DNA of 64,000 nucleotides, from NCBI RefSeq assembly GCF_001426585.1, contig NZ_LMEI01000002.1, positions 429 to 64,428 of the forward strand. The letters are read 5' to 3'. Shown piece by piece: positions 30,795-37,871 of this stretch. Under the pieces are notes generated by a model that ran no database searches, had not been told where the DNA came from, and saw only the letters and a list, made by a program, of their open reading frames with translations. How positions within the stretch are numbered: the stretch's first letter is position 1; each line of letters begins with the position of its first letter. Source of the stretch: Streptomyces sp. Root431 (GTDB lineage: Bacteria > Actinomycetota > Actinomycetes > Streptomycetales > Streptomycetaceae). The position numbers and the translations under genes are program-made.

Positions 30795-30810
30795 GTGACA
30801 CGGCTGTGAC
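30795..30810. promoter_or_regulatory. AfsQ1 box between afsQ1 and sigQ
   Basis: GTGAC (30795-30799), six bases, GTGAC (30806-30810): an exact fit to the GTnAC-n6-GTnAC consensus reported for AfsQ1. It lies in the 169-base divergent region, about 85 bases before the sigQ ATG. Confidence 0.75.
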
Positions 30811-30895
30811 AGTCGGCGGACACCGCCATGAAGTCCGATGGGCAAGCTTCTTGGCACACGGACCGAAACACACTCCAACCGACGGGGGGCGCGAG

Positions 30896-31615
30896 ATGAA
30901 CGCACTGCACAGCACCACCTCAAGCGCAGTTGTCACGCGTCTCCACGACGTCGTACGGAGCACCGAGAAGTCCGGCGCGGTGAACGGGCGGGGGTGCGTT
31001 CGCAGCGTCGGGCGTCAGCGCAAGGCGCCGTACATGGTGGCCATTGCTGACGGGGGAGCGGCGTACGGGGAGGTCACGGGGGAGCGTTCCTGTTCGGAGG
31101 CCGAGTTCACGGCCTACGTCCAGGAGCGTCGTGCCTCCCTGTACGCCACCGCCTACCACCTGACCGGTGACCGTTTCGAGGCCGAGGACCTGCTCCAGAG
31201 CGCGCTGTTCTCCACGTACCGCGCCTGGGACCGGATCAGCGACAAGGCCGCGGTCGGCGGATACCTCCGCCGGACGATGACCAATCTGCACATCAGCGCG
31301 TGGCGCCGCCGCAAGCTCAACGAGTACCCGACCGAGGAGCTGCCGGAGACGGTCGGCGAGACGGACGCGATGCGCGGCACGGAGCTGCGCGCGGTGCTGT
31401 GGCAGGCCCTCGCCCGGCTGCCCGAGCTCCAGCGGACGATGCTGGTGCTGCGCTACTACGAGGGCCGGACCGATCCGGAGATCGCGGAGATCCTGGACAT
31501 CAGTGTCGGCACGGTGAAGTCGAGCATCTGGCGCTCGCTGCGGCGACTGCGCGAGGACGAGGTGCTGAGCTTCGGCCGTGACGAGGAGGAGTCCTTCGGC
31601 GAGCTGGTGGCCTGA
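30896..31615 (+). CDS. sigQ: ECF (SigE-type) RNA polymerase sigma factor SigQ
   Basis: 239 residues from ATG 30896. The first 60 residues form an extension with no recognisable domain; then region 2 (YVQERRASLYATAYHLTGDR ... LLQSALFSTYRAWDRISDKA) and region 4 (ARLPELQRTMLVLRYYEGRT, DPEIAEILDISVGTVKSSIW) follow. It is divergent from afsQ1-afsQ2 with an AfsQ1 box between them, the arrangement of the S. coelicolor sigQ-afsQ1-afsQ2 cluster. There AfsQ1 activates sigQ, and SigQ counteracts the AfsQ output. No anti-sigma gene is adjacent. A G-rich tract and a terminator follow. Confidence 0.93.
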   Translation: MNALHSTTSSAVVTRLHDVVRSTEKSGAVNGRGCVRSVGRQRKAPYMVAIADGGAAYGEVTGERSCSEAEFTAYVQERRASLYATAYHLTGDRFEAEDLLQSALFSTYRAWDRISDKAAVGGYLRRTMTNLHISAWRRRKLNEYPTEELPETVGETDAMRGTELRAVLWQALARLPELQRTMLVLRYYEGRTDPEIAEILDISVGTVKSSIWRSLRRLREDEVLSFGRDEEESFGELVA

Positions 31616-31616
31616 A

Positions 31617-31705
31617 GGTCGGGGGGAAAGACCCACGGGGGCCCACGGGGGAAACGGGGCCTGCGGGGGGGCACGGGGGAACCGTACGGGGGTACGGGGG
31701 AAATA
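31617..31705 (+). repeat. G-tract cluster downstream of sigQ
   Basis: The plus strand has eight runs of at least four G separated by 3 to 12 bases (for example CACGGGGGCCCACGGGGGAA), ending just before the terminator. Four or more such runs can form intramolecular G-quadruplexes in DNA or in the sigQ 3' region. No open frame with normal codon use covers it. Confidence 0.6.
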
Positions 31706-31711
31706 ACGATG

Positions 31712-31748
31712 CGGGTCGTACGAGCCGGGGGGCTCGCACGACCCGTTT
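31712..31748. terminator. Intrinsic terminator after sigQ
   Basis: A 15-base stem with one mismatch (31712-31726 with 31731-31745), a GGGG loop and TTT after it. It separates sigQ from the convergent kinase gene that ends at 31782. Confidence 0.8.
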
Positions 31749-31781
31749 CGTGTTGCGCGGGGGCCGGCGCCGGGTGGCGCG

Positions 31782-32411
31782 TCAGCTCGACGCGGGGGTC
31801 CTGTGGCGGCCCGCCGCCGCGGCGGCGAGGCGGCCCAGGGCCTCGTCCTTGGCGCAGGGGTGGGCGCCCAGCTCCGTCTGACGGGCCACGATCGCCCGCT
31901 CGGAGCGCATCAGTCGCCAGCCGCGGCGCAGCAGGAACGGCACGGACTTCCGGCCCTCCTTGAGGTCCCGGGCGAGCCTGCGGCGGAAGGTCGTCGACGG
32001 CCGGCCGCGGAGGCAGAGCGCGTCGGCGAGGACGTCCAGCTCACGGCAGCGGGTGACGATATCGGCCGCGAAGATGCCCTCCGCCACGAAGAGCGGGGTC
32101 CGCTCGATGTCGAGCCGCTCGTGGCCCGCGCGGGAGCTGGTGGCGATGTCGTACACGGGGACGTCGGTCCGTCCCGTACGGCACAGCTCGACGATGGCGG
32201 CGACGGCGGCGTCCGCGTCCCAGGACAGTGGAGAGTCCCAGTCGATGTCCGAGCTGCCGTCGACGAGCGGGAGCGACGGGTCGTCGTGCTCCTTGTAGAA
32301 GTCGTCGAGGCGCAGGACCGGAAGGCCGGTGACGGCGGCGAGGGACGACTTGCCGGAGCCGGAGGGGCCCGCGAGCAGGACGACACGGGTCGGAATCGGT
32401 AGGGAACTCAC
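31782..32411 (-). CDS. Uridine kinase-like P-loop protein
   Basis: 209 residues from the GTG at 32411. The P-loop VVLLAGPSGSGKSSLAA at residues 9-25 and the following LPVLRLDDFYKEHDDPSLPL (Asp and Tyr of the nucleoside site), WDSPLSWD and LFVAEGIFAADIV match the uridine/cytidine kinase and phosphoribulokinase superfamily. The rest is less conserved. It would phosphorylate uridine or cytidine to the monophosphate, salvaging the nucleosides imported by the transporter at 11-16 kb. However, the gene has no copy of the nucleoside operator. An alternative is a kinase of a related small molecule. Confidence 0.72.
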   Translation of the reverse strand: MSSLPIPTRVVLLAGPSGSGKSSLAAVTGLPVLRLDDFYKEHDDPSLPLVDGSSDIDWDSPLSWDADAAVAAIVELCRTGRTDVPVYDIATSSRAGHERLDIERTPLFVAEGIFAADIVTRCRELDVLADALCLRGRPSTTFRRRLARDLKEGRKSVPFLLRRGWRLMRSERAIVARQTELGAHPCAKDEALGRLAAAAAGRHRTPASS

Positions 32412-32529
32412 GGGACACCAGTGTGAACCATTCCCCCGTGCGGTGGACCCCCGAGGAAGGCCGTTGGTATCGAGCATCACACCTCAACTACTGTCGGTGT
32501 CCGCCCTGTCACCCCCTGGAAGGACCCTC

Positions 32530-32931
32530 ATGGCGCGTCACGCAGAATCCCGGACCCCCCGCCGCAGCGCCCTGCTCAAGGCCGGGCTCACCGTCACCGC
32601 GGCGGGTGCCGCGGTGCTCGGCGCGGGCGCTGCGGCGCAGGCGGTCGCCCCGGTGCCGCTGCCGGTCGACTCGCTGACCCGCACCGACGCCTCCGCGGCC
32701 GGGGCGGGCGCGCTGTCGGGCGTCACCCACGGCGTGGGCCCGCTGACCCGGCTCCAGCTCGACCCGCTGGCCAACACCGGCGTCGACCCGCTCGCCAACG
32801 GGCTCGGCACCCAGGTCGCCGACTTCAAGCCGGTCGGCACCAACCTGGTGACCGACCACCTCACGAAGGGCGGGGCGGTCGCCGATCTGCCGGTGGCGGG
32901 TCCGCTGACGCAGGCGCTGCTCCCCGGCTAG
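32530..32931 (+). CDS. Small secreted protein, low complexity
   Basis: 133 residues. A twin-arginine-poor, positively charged N-terminus (ARHAESRTPRRSALLKAG) leads into a hydrophobic signal segment ending near AAQAVA. The mature part is simple, with repeats of the form LDPLANTGVDPLANGLG and VADLPVAGPLTQALLPG. There are no cysteines and no domain I recognise. In build it resembles the product of the gene at 26360. GGAAGGA stands upstream of the ATG. The role is unknown; an envelope or hydrophobic surface function is possible. Confidence 0.68.
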   Translation: MARHAESRTPRRSALLKAGLTVTAAGAAVLGAGAAAQAVAPVPLPVDSLTRTDASAAGAGALSGVTHGVGPLTRLQLDPLANTGVDPLANGLGTQVADFKPVGTNLVTDHLTKGGAVADLPVAGPLTQALLPG

Positions 32932-32961
32932 GACCTGTCCGGTCCCAGGAGGCGGGGCGGC

Positions 32962-34245
32962 TCAGCGTCTGGCCCTTCGCAGCCAGCTCACCGCCGCGCT
33001 CGGCTGCTTCAGACGCGCGCGCCAGGGGCCGTCCGCCCGCCCCAGATGGACGATGACCGGGCCGTCGGGGACGGGCAGGGCCTCCCGGCGCCTGCCGATC
33101 TCGTTGATGTGCGGGTACCTGGCCCGCGGGAGAGCGGTGGGGTCGTCGTGGCCCGCCAGTTCGTAGGAGTCGACGATGAAGTTGCTGTCGCCGCGGTAGT
33201 GGAAGGCGACGTCCGCCGCCGCTCCCGTGTGCAGCAGCACGTCCGGGCCCCAGCACTCCAGGGTGTCCTCGGTCAGGCGCCGGGCCGCCGCCAGTGGCAG
33301 GACCTGCGCCTGCCAGAGCCCGTCCGCCTTCAGTTTCAGCCGCAGCGGCCCGTTCTCGGGGACGACGACGAGCAGGCGGCCGCGGAAGTTGTGTTCCGTG
33401 CTGTTGACGAGGAGGTCCTTCTCCTTGTTGTTCCGGTCGAGGGTCCACACGGCGGTGTGCCCGTCGGTCGCGACGGCGATCTCGACGATGACCGGGCCGG
33501 GCGGGAGGTCCTCCGCGACGAGCACGTCGTTGCCCGTGCCGTTGATCAGGCGCGGCTCGAAGAGGGCGCCGAACGTCCAGTCCGGTACGAACGCGGGGAC
33601 GGGCGCCGTCGCCGCGATGGCGGCGGGGCCCTGCGTCGTCGGGTCCTCGGCCCGGGGCGCCGGGACCTTCGAGGCCCCGGGCAGCGCTTCCGGGACCTGC
33701 GAGGCCTCGGGCAGCGCTTCCGGGGGCCGAGGCGGCGTCTCCGGTGCCCCCTCCGCCACGTCCACCCCGTGGTCCACCGCCAGGCCTTCGAGGCCGTCGA
33801 CGTACCCCTGGCCCACCGCGCGGAACTTCCAGCCGCCCGCCCGCCGGTACAGCTCCGCGAGGACCATCGCCGTCTCGCCGCCGGCGTCGGTCACCTCGTA
33901 CCCCGTGACCGTCGTGCCGTCGGGGCCGAACGCCTCCACGGAGAGCCCGCGCACGTCCCGCAGGGCGCCGTCCTCCGTCGACGCGACGACGAGGACGCGG
34001 GTGACGGCCTCCTCCACGACCGTGAGGTCGGCGTCCAGCCACGCCGTGCCGTCCTCGCCCTCGGAAAGCCGCACCGCGCCCGACGGGTGCGCGGGAGCGC
34101 CCCCGAAGACGATGTCCTCGTCTCCCCGGACCCTGCCCCGCTCCGTCACGAGCAGCACCGCCACGTCGACGTCGTTCCGGACGGCGAGGCGCAGCGCCGC
34201 CGTCGGGACGAAGGCGTTGTCCCCCTTGGCCAATCCTCTGATCAT
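32962..34245 (-). CDS. TerD-domain stress protein with C-terminal extension
   Basis: 427 residues from ATG 34245. Residues 1-160 form a TerD/CABP domain: MIRGLAKGDNAFVP, TAWLDADLTVVEEAVTRVLV, VTDAGGETAMVLAELYRRAGGWKFRAVGQGYVDGLEGLAV. These proteins bind calcium and are tied to tellurite or other stress resistance. A Pro/Ala-rich linker with a duplicated LPEASQVPEALPGASKVP pattern (about 33651-33740) leads to a second domain of about 200 residues with beta-rich repeats (LINGTGNDVLVAEDLPPG, HFRGDSNF-like). The second domain is found in other large Streptomyces TerD proteins, but its role is unknown. The gene stands alone. Confidence 0.8.
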   Translation of the reverse strand: MIRGLAKGDNAFVPTAALRLAVRNDVDVAVLLVTERGRVRGDEDIVFGGAPAHPSGAVRLSEGEDGTAWLDADLTVVEEAVTRVLVVASTEDGALRDVRGLSVEAFGPDGTTVTGYEVTDAGGETAMVLAELYRRAGGWKFRAVGQGYVDGLEGLAVDHGVDVAEGAPETPPRPPEALPEASQVPEALPGASKVPAPRAEDPTTQGPAAIAATAPVPAFVPDWTFGALFEPRLINGTGNDVLVAEDLPPGPVIVEIAVATDGHTAVWTLDRNNKEKDLLVNSTEHNFRGRLLVVVPENGPLRLKLKADGLWQAQVLPLAAARRLTEDTLECWGPDVLLHTGAAADVAFHYRGDSNFIVDSYELAGHDDPTALPRARYPHINEIGRRREALPVPDGPVIVHLGRADGPWRARLKQPSAAVSWLRRARR

Positions 34246-34275
34246 GACCGGATCTTGCGGTCGCGCACGGCCATG

Positions 34276-34313
34276 CGCAAGGCCCCCCGGTGCGCACACC
34301 GGGGGGCCTTGCG
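34276..34313 (-). terminator. Strong terminator after the deoC-aldehyde dehydrogenase operon
   Basis: A perfect 17-base stem (34276-34292 with 34297-34313) and a four-base loop, just past the stop at 34322 of the last dehydrogenase gene on the minus strand. It isolates the operon from the TerD gene. Confidence 0.85.
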
Positions 34314-34321
34314 GAGGGGGA

Positions 34322-35218
34322 CTAGTACGAGGAGCCGCTCGCGCCCAGCGAACCCGTCGGGTGCCAGACCGTCTTGGTCTCCAGGAAGGCGGTCATGCGG
34401 TCCGTGCCGGGGGACTCGGCGAAGTCCTCGGTACGGGGGCGCAGGACGCGCTTCAGGTTGTCCGCGGCCGCGATCTCCAGGTCGCGGGCGAGGTCGCCCT
34501 CGGTCGCGCCCGTCAGGTCGATCGCGTTGACGTCCTGGTGGGCCGCGAGGTGCGGGCCCATCTCGGAGGCCTTGCCGGAGAGGATGTTGACCACGCCGCC
34601 CGGGAGGTCGGAGGTGGCCAGGACCTCGCCCAGGGAGAGGGCGGGGAGCGGCGACTTCTCGCTCGCGATCACGACGGCCGTGTTGCCCGTCGCGATCACC
34701 GGGGCGATCACCGAGACCAGGCCCAGGAACGACGAGTCCTGGGGGGCGACGACGGTGACGACGCCGGTCGGCTCGGGGGAGGAGAGGTTGAAGTACGGGC
34801 CCGCGACCGGGTTCGCACCGCCCACGACCTGGGCGATCTTGTCGGTCCAGCCCGCGTACCAGACCCAGCGGTCGATGGCCGCGTCGACGACCGCGGCCGC
34901 CTTCGACTTCGACAGGCCCTCCGCGTCCGCGACCTCGCGGACGAACTGCTCCCGGCGGCCCTCCAGCATCTCGGCGACGCGGTAGAGGATCTGGCCGCGG
35001 TTGTACGCGGTCGCGCCGGCCCAGCCGCCGAAGGCCTTGCGGGCGGCGACGACCGCGTCACGGGCGTCCTTGCGGGAGGAGAGCGGCGCGTTCGCCAGCC
35101 ACTTGCCCTTCGAGTCGCTCACCTCGTACACCCGGCCGCTCTCGGAGCGGGGGAACTTGCCCCCGACGTACAGCTTGTAGGTCTTGAAGACGTTCAGACG
35201 CGTCTGCTGCTCAGACAT
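34322..35218 (-). CDS. Truncated aldehyde dehydrogenase-like protein without catalytic residues
   Basis: 298 residues from ATG 35218, eight bases inside the end of the full-length dehydrogenase gene. It aligns by eye with the N-terminal NAD-binding half of aldehyde dehydrogenases (YKLYVGGKFPRSESGRVYEV, PVAGPYFNLSSPEPTGVVTV, PALSLGEVLATSDLPGGVVN). Where the family has ELGGK (catalytic Glu) it reads IAAADNLKRVLRP, and it stops before the region of the catalytic Cys. The frame is intact and codon use normal, so it does not look like a decaying pseudogene. It may be a partner that forms mixed oligomers with the full-length enzyme. Third gene of the deoC operon. Confidence 0.8.
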   Translation of the reverse strand: MSEQQTRLNVFKTYKLYVGGKFPRSESGRVYEVSDSKGKWLANAPLSSRKDARDAVVAARKAFGGWAGATAYNRGQILYRVAEMLEGRREQFVREVADAEGLSKSKAAAVVDAAIDRWVWYAGWTDKIAQVVGGANPVAGPYFNLSSPEPTGVVTVVAPQDSSFLGLVSVIAPVIATGNTAVVIASEKSPLPALSLGEVLATSDLPGGVVNILSGKASEMGPHLAAHQDVNAIDLTGATEGDLARDLEIAAADNLKRVLRPRTEDFAESPGTDRMTAFLETKTVWHPTGSLGASGSSY

Positions 35219-36656
35219 CGAGGTAAGCCTCCAGGCCGTGGCGACCGCCTTCGCGGCCGAAGCCCGACTCCTTGTATCCGCCGAAGGGCGAGGTCGGGTC
35301 GAACTTGTTGAACGTGTTGGCCCAGACGACACCCGCGCGGAGCTTGGACGCGACCGCCAGGATGCGGGAGCCCTTCTCCGTCCAGATGCCGGCGGACAGG
35401 CCGTACTGGCTGTTGTTCGCCTTCGCCACGGCCTCGTCCGGCGTACGGAACGTCAGCACCGACAGGACCGGGCCGAAGATCTCGTCGCGGGCGATCCGGT
35501 GCGCCTGCGTGACGTTCGTGAAGAGCGTCGGGGCGAACCAGTAGCCGGCCGACGGGATCTCGCAGGAGGCGGTCCAGCGCTCGGCGCCCTCCGCCTCGCC
35601 CTGGTCCACCAGCGAGGTGATGCGGGCCAGCTGCTCCGAGGAGTTGATGGCGCCGATGTCGGTGTTCTTGTCGAGCGGGTCGCCCAGGCGCAGGGTGTTC
35701 AGGCGGCGCTTGAGCGAGTCGAGCAGCTCGTCCTGGATCGACTCCTGGACGAGGAGGCGCGAGCCCGCGCAGCAGACCTGGCCCTGGTTGAAGAAGATGC
35801 CGTTGACGATGCCCTCGACGGCCTGGTCGATCGGGGCGTCGTCGAAGACGATGTTGGCGCCCTTGCCGCCCAGCTCCAGCGTCACCTTCTTGTCGGTGCC
35901 GGCGATCGAGCGCGCGATGGCCTTGCCGACGGCGGTCGAACCGGTGAAGGCGACCTTGTTGACGTCCGGGTGCTCGACCAGCGCGGCGCCCGTCTCCCCG
36001 TAACCGGGAAGGATGTTGACGACGCCCTTCGGCAGCCCCGCCTGGCGGCAGATGTCCGCGAAGAACAGGGCGGAGAGCGGGGTCGTCTCGGCCGGCTTCA
36101 GGACGACGGTGTTGCCCGTCGCGAGCGCCGGGGCGATCTTCCACGCCAGCATGAGCAGCGGGAAGTTCCACGGGATGACCTGGCCGGCCACGCCCAGCGG
36201 GCGCGGGTTCGCGCCGTAACCGGCGTGGTCGAGCTTGTCGGCCCAGCCCGCGTAGTAGAAGAAGTGCGCGGCGACCAGCGGGAGGTCCGCGTCGCGCGTC
36301 TCCTTGATCGGCTTGCCGTTGTCCAGGGTCTCCAGGACGGCCAGCTCGCGGCTGCGCTCCTGGATGATCCGGGCGATGCGGAAGAGGTACTTGGCGCGCT
36401 CGGAGCCGGGCAGCGCGGACCACTTCTCGAAGGCCTTCCGCGCCGCCTTCACCGCGCGGTCCACGTCCTCGGCGCCCGCCTGGGCGACCTCGGACAGGAC
36501 CTCCTCGGTGGAGGGGGAGACGGTCTTGAAGACCTTGCCGTCGGCCGCCTCGACGAACTCGCCGTCGATGAACAGGCCGTAGGAGGGGGCGATGTCGACG
36601 ACGGACCGGGACTCGGGCGCCGGCGCGTACTCGAATGCAGATGCCATGTTGACCAT
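35211..36656 (-). CDS. NAD(P)-dependent aldehyde dehydrogenase, second gene of the deoC operon
   Basis: 481 residues, complete. Motifs: WNFPLLMLAWKIAPALATGN (cofactor entry), TTPLSALFFADICRQAGLP, VAFTGSTAVGKAIARSIAG, LELGGKGANIVFDDAPIDQ (catalytic Glu), FFNQGQVCCAGSRLLVQESI (catalytic Cys) and EIFGPVLSVLTFRTPDEAV. It lies five bases after the deoC stop. DeoC releases acetaldehyde, so oxidation of acetaldehyde to acetate is the obvious role; this follows from gene order, not from a specificity motif. ATG 36656 or ATG 36647 could start it; the first is closer to the deoC stop. It overlaps the truncated paralogue. Confidence 0.9.
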   Translation of the reverse strand: MVNMASAFEYAPAPESRSVVDIAPSYGLFIDGEFVEAADGKVFKTVSPSTEEVLSEVAQAGAEDVDRAVKAARKAFEKWSALPGSERAKYLFRIARIIQERSRELAVLETLDNGKPIKETRDADLPLVAAHFFYYAGWADKLDHAGYGANPRPLGVAGQVIPWNFPLLMLAWKIAPALATGNTVVLKPAETTPLSALFFADICRQAGLPKGVVNILPGYGETGAALVEHPDVNKVAFTGSTAVGKAIARSIAGTDKKVTLELGGKGANIVFDDAPIDQAVEGIVNGIFFNQGQVCCAGSRLLVQESIQDELLDSLKRRLNTLRLGDPLDKNTDIGAINSSEQLARITSLVDQGEAEGAERWTASCEIPSAGYWFAPTLFTNVTQAHRIARDEIFGPVLSVLTFRTPDEAVAKANNSQYGLSAGIWTEKGSRILAVASKLRAGVVWANTFNKFDPTSPFGGYKESGFGREGGRHGLEAYLDV

Positions 36657-36661
36657 GTTGA

Positions 36662-37627
36662 TCAGTCCACCGTCACGTAATCGGGGCCGGAGTAGCGGCC
36701 GGTAGCCAGCTTCTGGCGCTGCATCAGCAGGTCGTTGAGCAGGCTGGAGGCGCCGAAGCGGAACCAGTGGTTATCCAGCCAGTCCTCACCGACGGTCTCG
36801 TTGACGAGGACCAGGAACTTGATCGCTTCCTTGGTGTTGCGGATGCCGCCGGCCGGCTTCACACCGATCTGCACGCCGGTCTGCGCGCGGAAGTCGCGCA
36901 CGGCCTCCAGCATGAGCAGGGTGTTGGCGGGGGTGGCGTTGACCGCGACCTTGCCGGTCGAGGTCTTGATGAAGTCCGCGCCGGCCATCATGCCGAGCCA
37001 GGAGGCACGGCGGATGTTGTCGTACGTGGACAGCTCGCCGGTCTCGAAGATCACCTTGAGGCGGGCGCGGTCGCCGCACTCCGCCTTGATCGCGGCGATC
37101 TGCTCGTAGACCTTCAGGTAGTGGCCGGAGAGGAACGCGCCACGGTCGATGACCATGTCGATCTCGTCGGCGCCCGCGGCGATGGCGTCGGCCGTGTCGG
37201 CGAGCTTCACGGGGAGCGCGGCGCGCCCGGCCGGGAAGGCGGTGGCGACCGAGGCGACCTTGACGCCGGAGCCCGCGACGGCGGCCTTGGCGGTGGCCAC
37301 CATGTCGGGATAGACGCAGACGGCGGCGGTCGTCGGGGTCGTGCGGTCGGTCGGATCGGGGTTGACGGCCTTGGCGGCGAGCGCCCGGACCTTGCCCGGG
37401 GTGTCCGCGCCTTCGAGCGTCGTCAGGTCGATCATGGAAATGGCCAGGTCGATGGCGTAGGCCTTGGCCGTGGTCTTGATCGATCGGGTGCCGAGGGACG
37501 CGGCGCGCGCCTCCAGGCCGACGGCGTCGACGCCGGGCAGCCCGTGGAGGAAGCGGCGCAGCGCACTGTCGGACGCGGTCACGTCGGCGAAAGCGGAAGC
37601 TGCGGATGCAGTGGTGGGCATGGTCAC
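36662..37627 (-). CDS. deoC: Deoxyribose-phosphate aldolase
   Basis: 321 residues from the GTG at 37627 (319 from the ATG at 37621). It splits 2-deoxyribose 5-phosphate into glyceraldehyde 3-phosphate and acetaldehyde. The Schiff-base lysine is in GADFIKTSTGKVAVNATP; VCVYPDMVATAKAA, EIDMVIDRGAFLSGHYLKV and VKPAGGIRNTKEAIKFLVLV complete the barrel. The N-terminal extension of about 60 residues is larger than in the E. coli enzyme. GTG 37627 fits a leaderless mRNA, with TATGCT six bases upstream, the same spacing as in add. It heads an operon with two dehydrogenase genes. Confidence 0.93.
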   Translation of the reverse strand: MTMPTTASAASAFADVTASDSALRRFLHGLPGVDAVGLEARAASLGTRSIKTTAKAYAIDLAISMIDLTTLEGADTPGKVRALAAKAVNPDPTDRTTPTTAAVCVYPDMVATAKAAVAGSGVKVASVATAFPAGRAALPVKLADTADAIAAGADEIDMVIDRGAFLSGHYLKVYEQIAAIKAECGDRARLKVIFETGELSTYDNIRRASWLGMMAGADFIKTSTGKVAVNATPANTLLMLEAVRDFRAQTGVQIGVKPAGGIRNTKEAIKFLVLVNETVGEDWLDNHWFRFGASSLLNDLLMQRQKLATGRYSGPDYVTVD

Positions 37628-37633
37628 CAGTCG

Positions 37634-37652
37634 AGCATATCTACGCGCGTAG
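37634..37652 (-). promoter_or_regulatory. Nucleoside-regulon operator and leaderless promoter of deoC
   Basis: A perfect CTACGCGCGTAG (37641-37652) next to the minus-strand -10 hexamer TATGCT (37639-37634), then six bases and the GTG of deoC. The layout repeats that of add: operator, -10, six bases, start codon. Confidence 0.7.
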
Positions 37653-37720
37653 CGACCTGTACAGGGGAGGGCCTTCACGGAGCCCGAGGTCACAGGGGGT
37701 CCGGCGGCGTGGTGACGCCT

Positions 37721-37736
37721 GTCACAGGCCCGTGAC
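37721..37736. promoter_or_regulatory. Candidate AfsQ1 box upstream of the surface protein gene
   Basis: GTCAC (37721-37725), six bases, GTGAC (37732-37736) fits GTnAC-n6-GTnAC. A further GTGAC four bases before it (37712-37716) makes a palindrome with the first half-site. The site is 136 bases before the ATG at 37872. An A+T-rich stretch (about 37752-37780) between them may hold the promoter. Confidence 0.45.
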
Positions 37737-37871
37737 ATGGAGCGGACGACTCCTGAATACAAGATCATTAGATTCTTTCTTGCAGCCAGCCAGACCTCAC
37801 CGGACACAGTCGGACCGAGAAACAGCGGCATGCGACTCACCCAACCACCTGCCTCTTCCACAGGAGTCGTT

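Noticed and set aside
34322..35218. Truncated aldehyde dehydrogenase as a pseudogene
   Set aside because: The frame is intact, overlaps its upstream gene in the usual operon manner and ends at a well-placed terminator, so a functional short protein is more likely.
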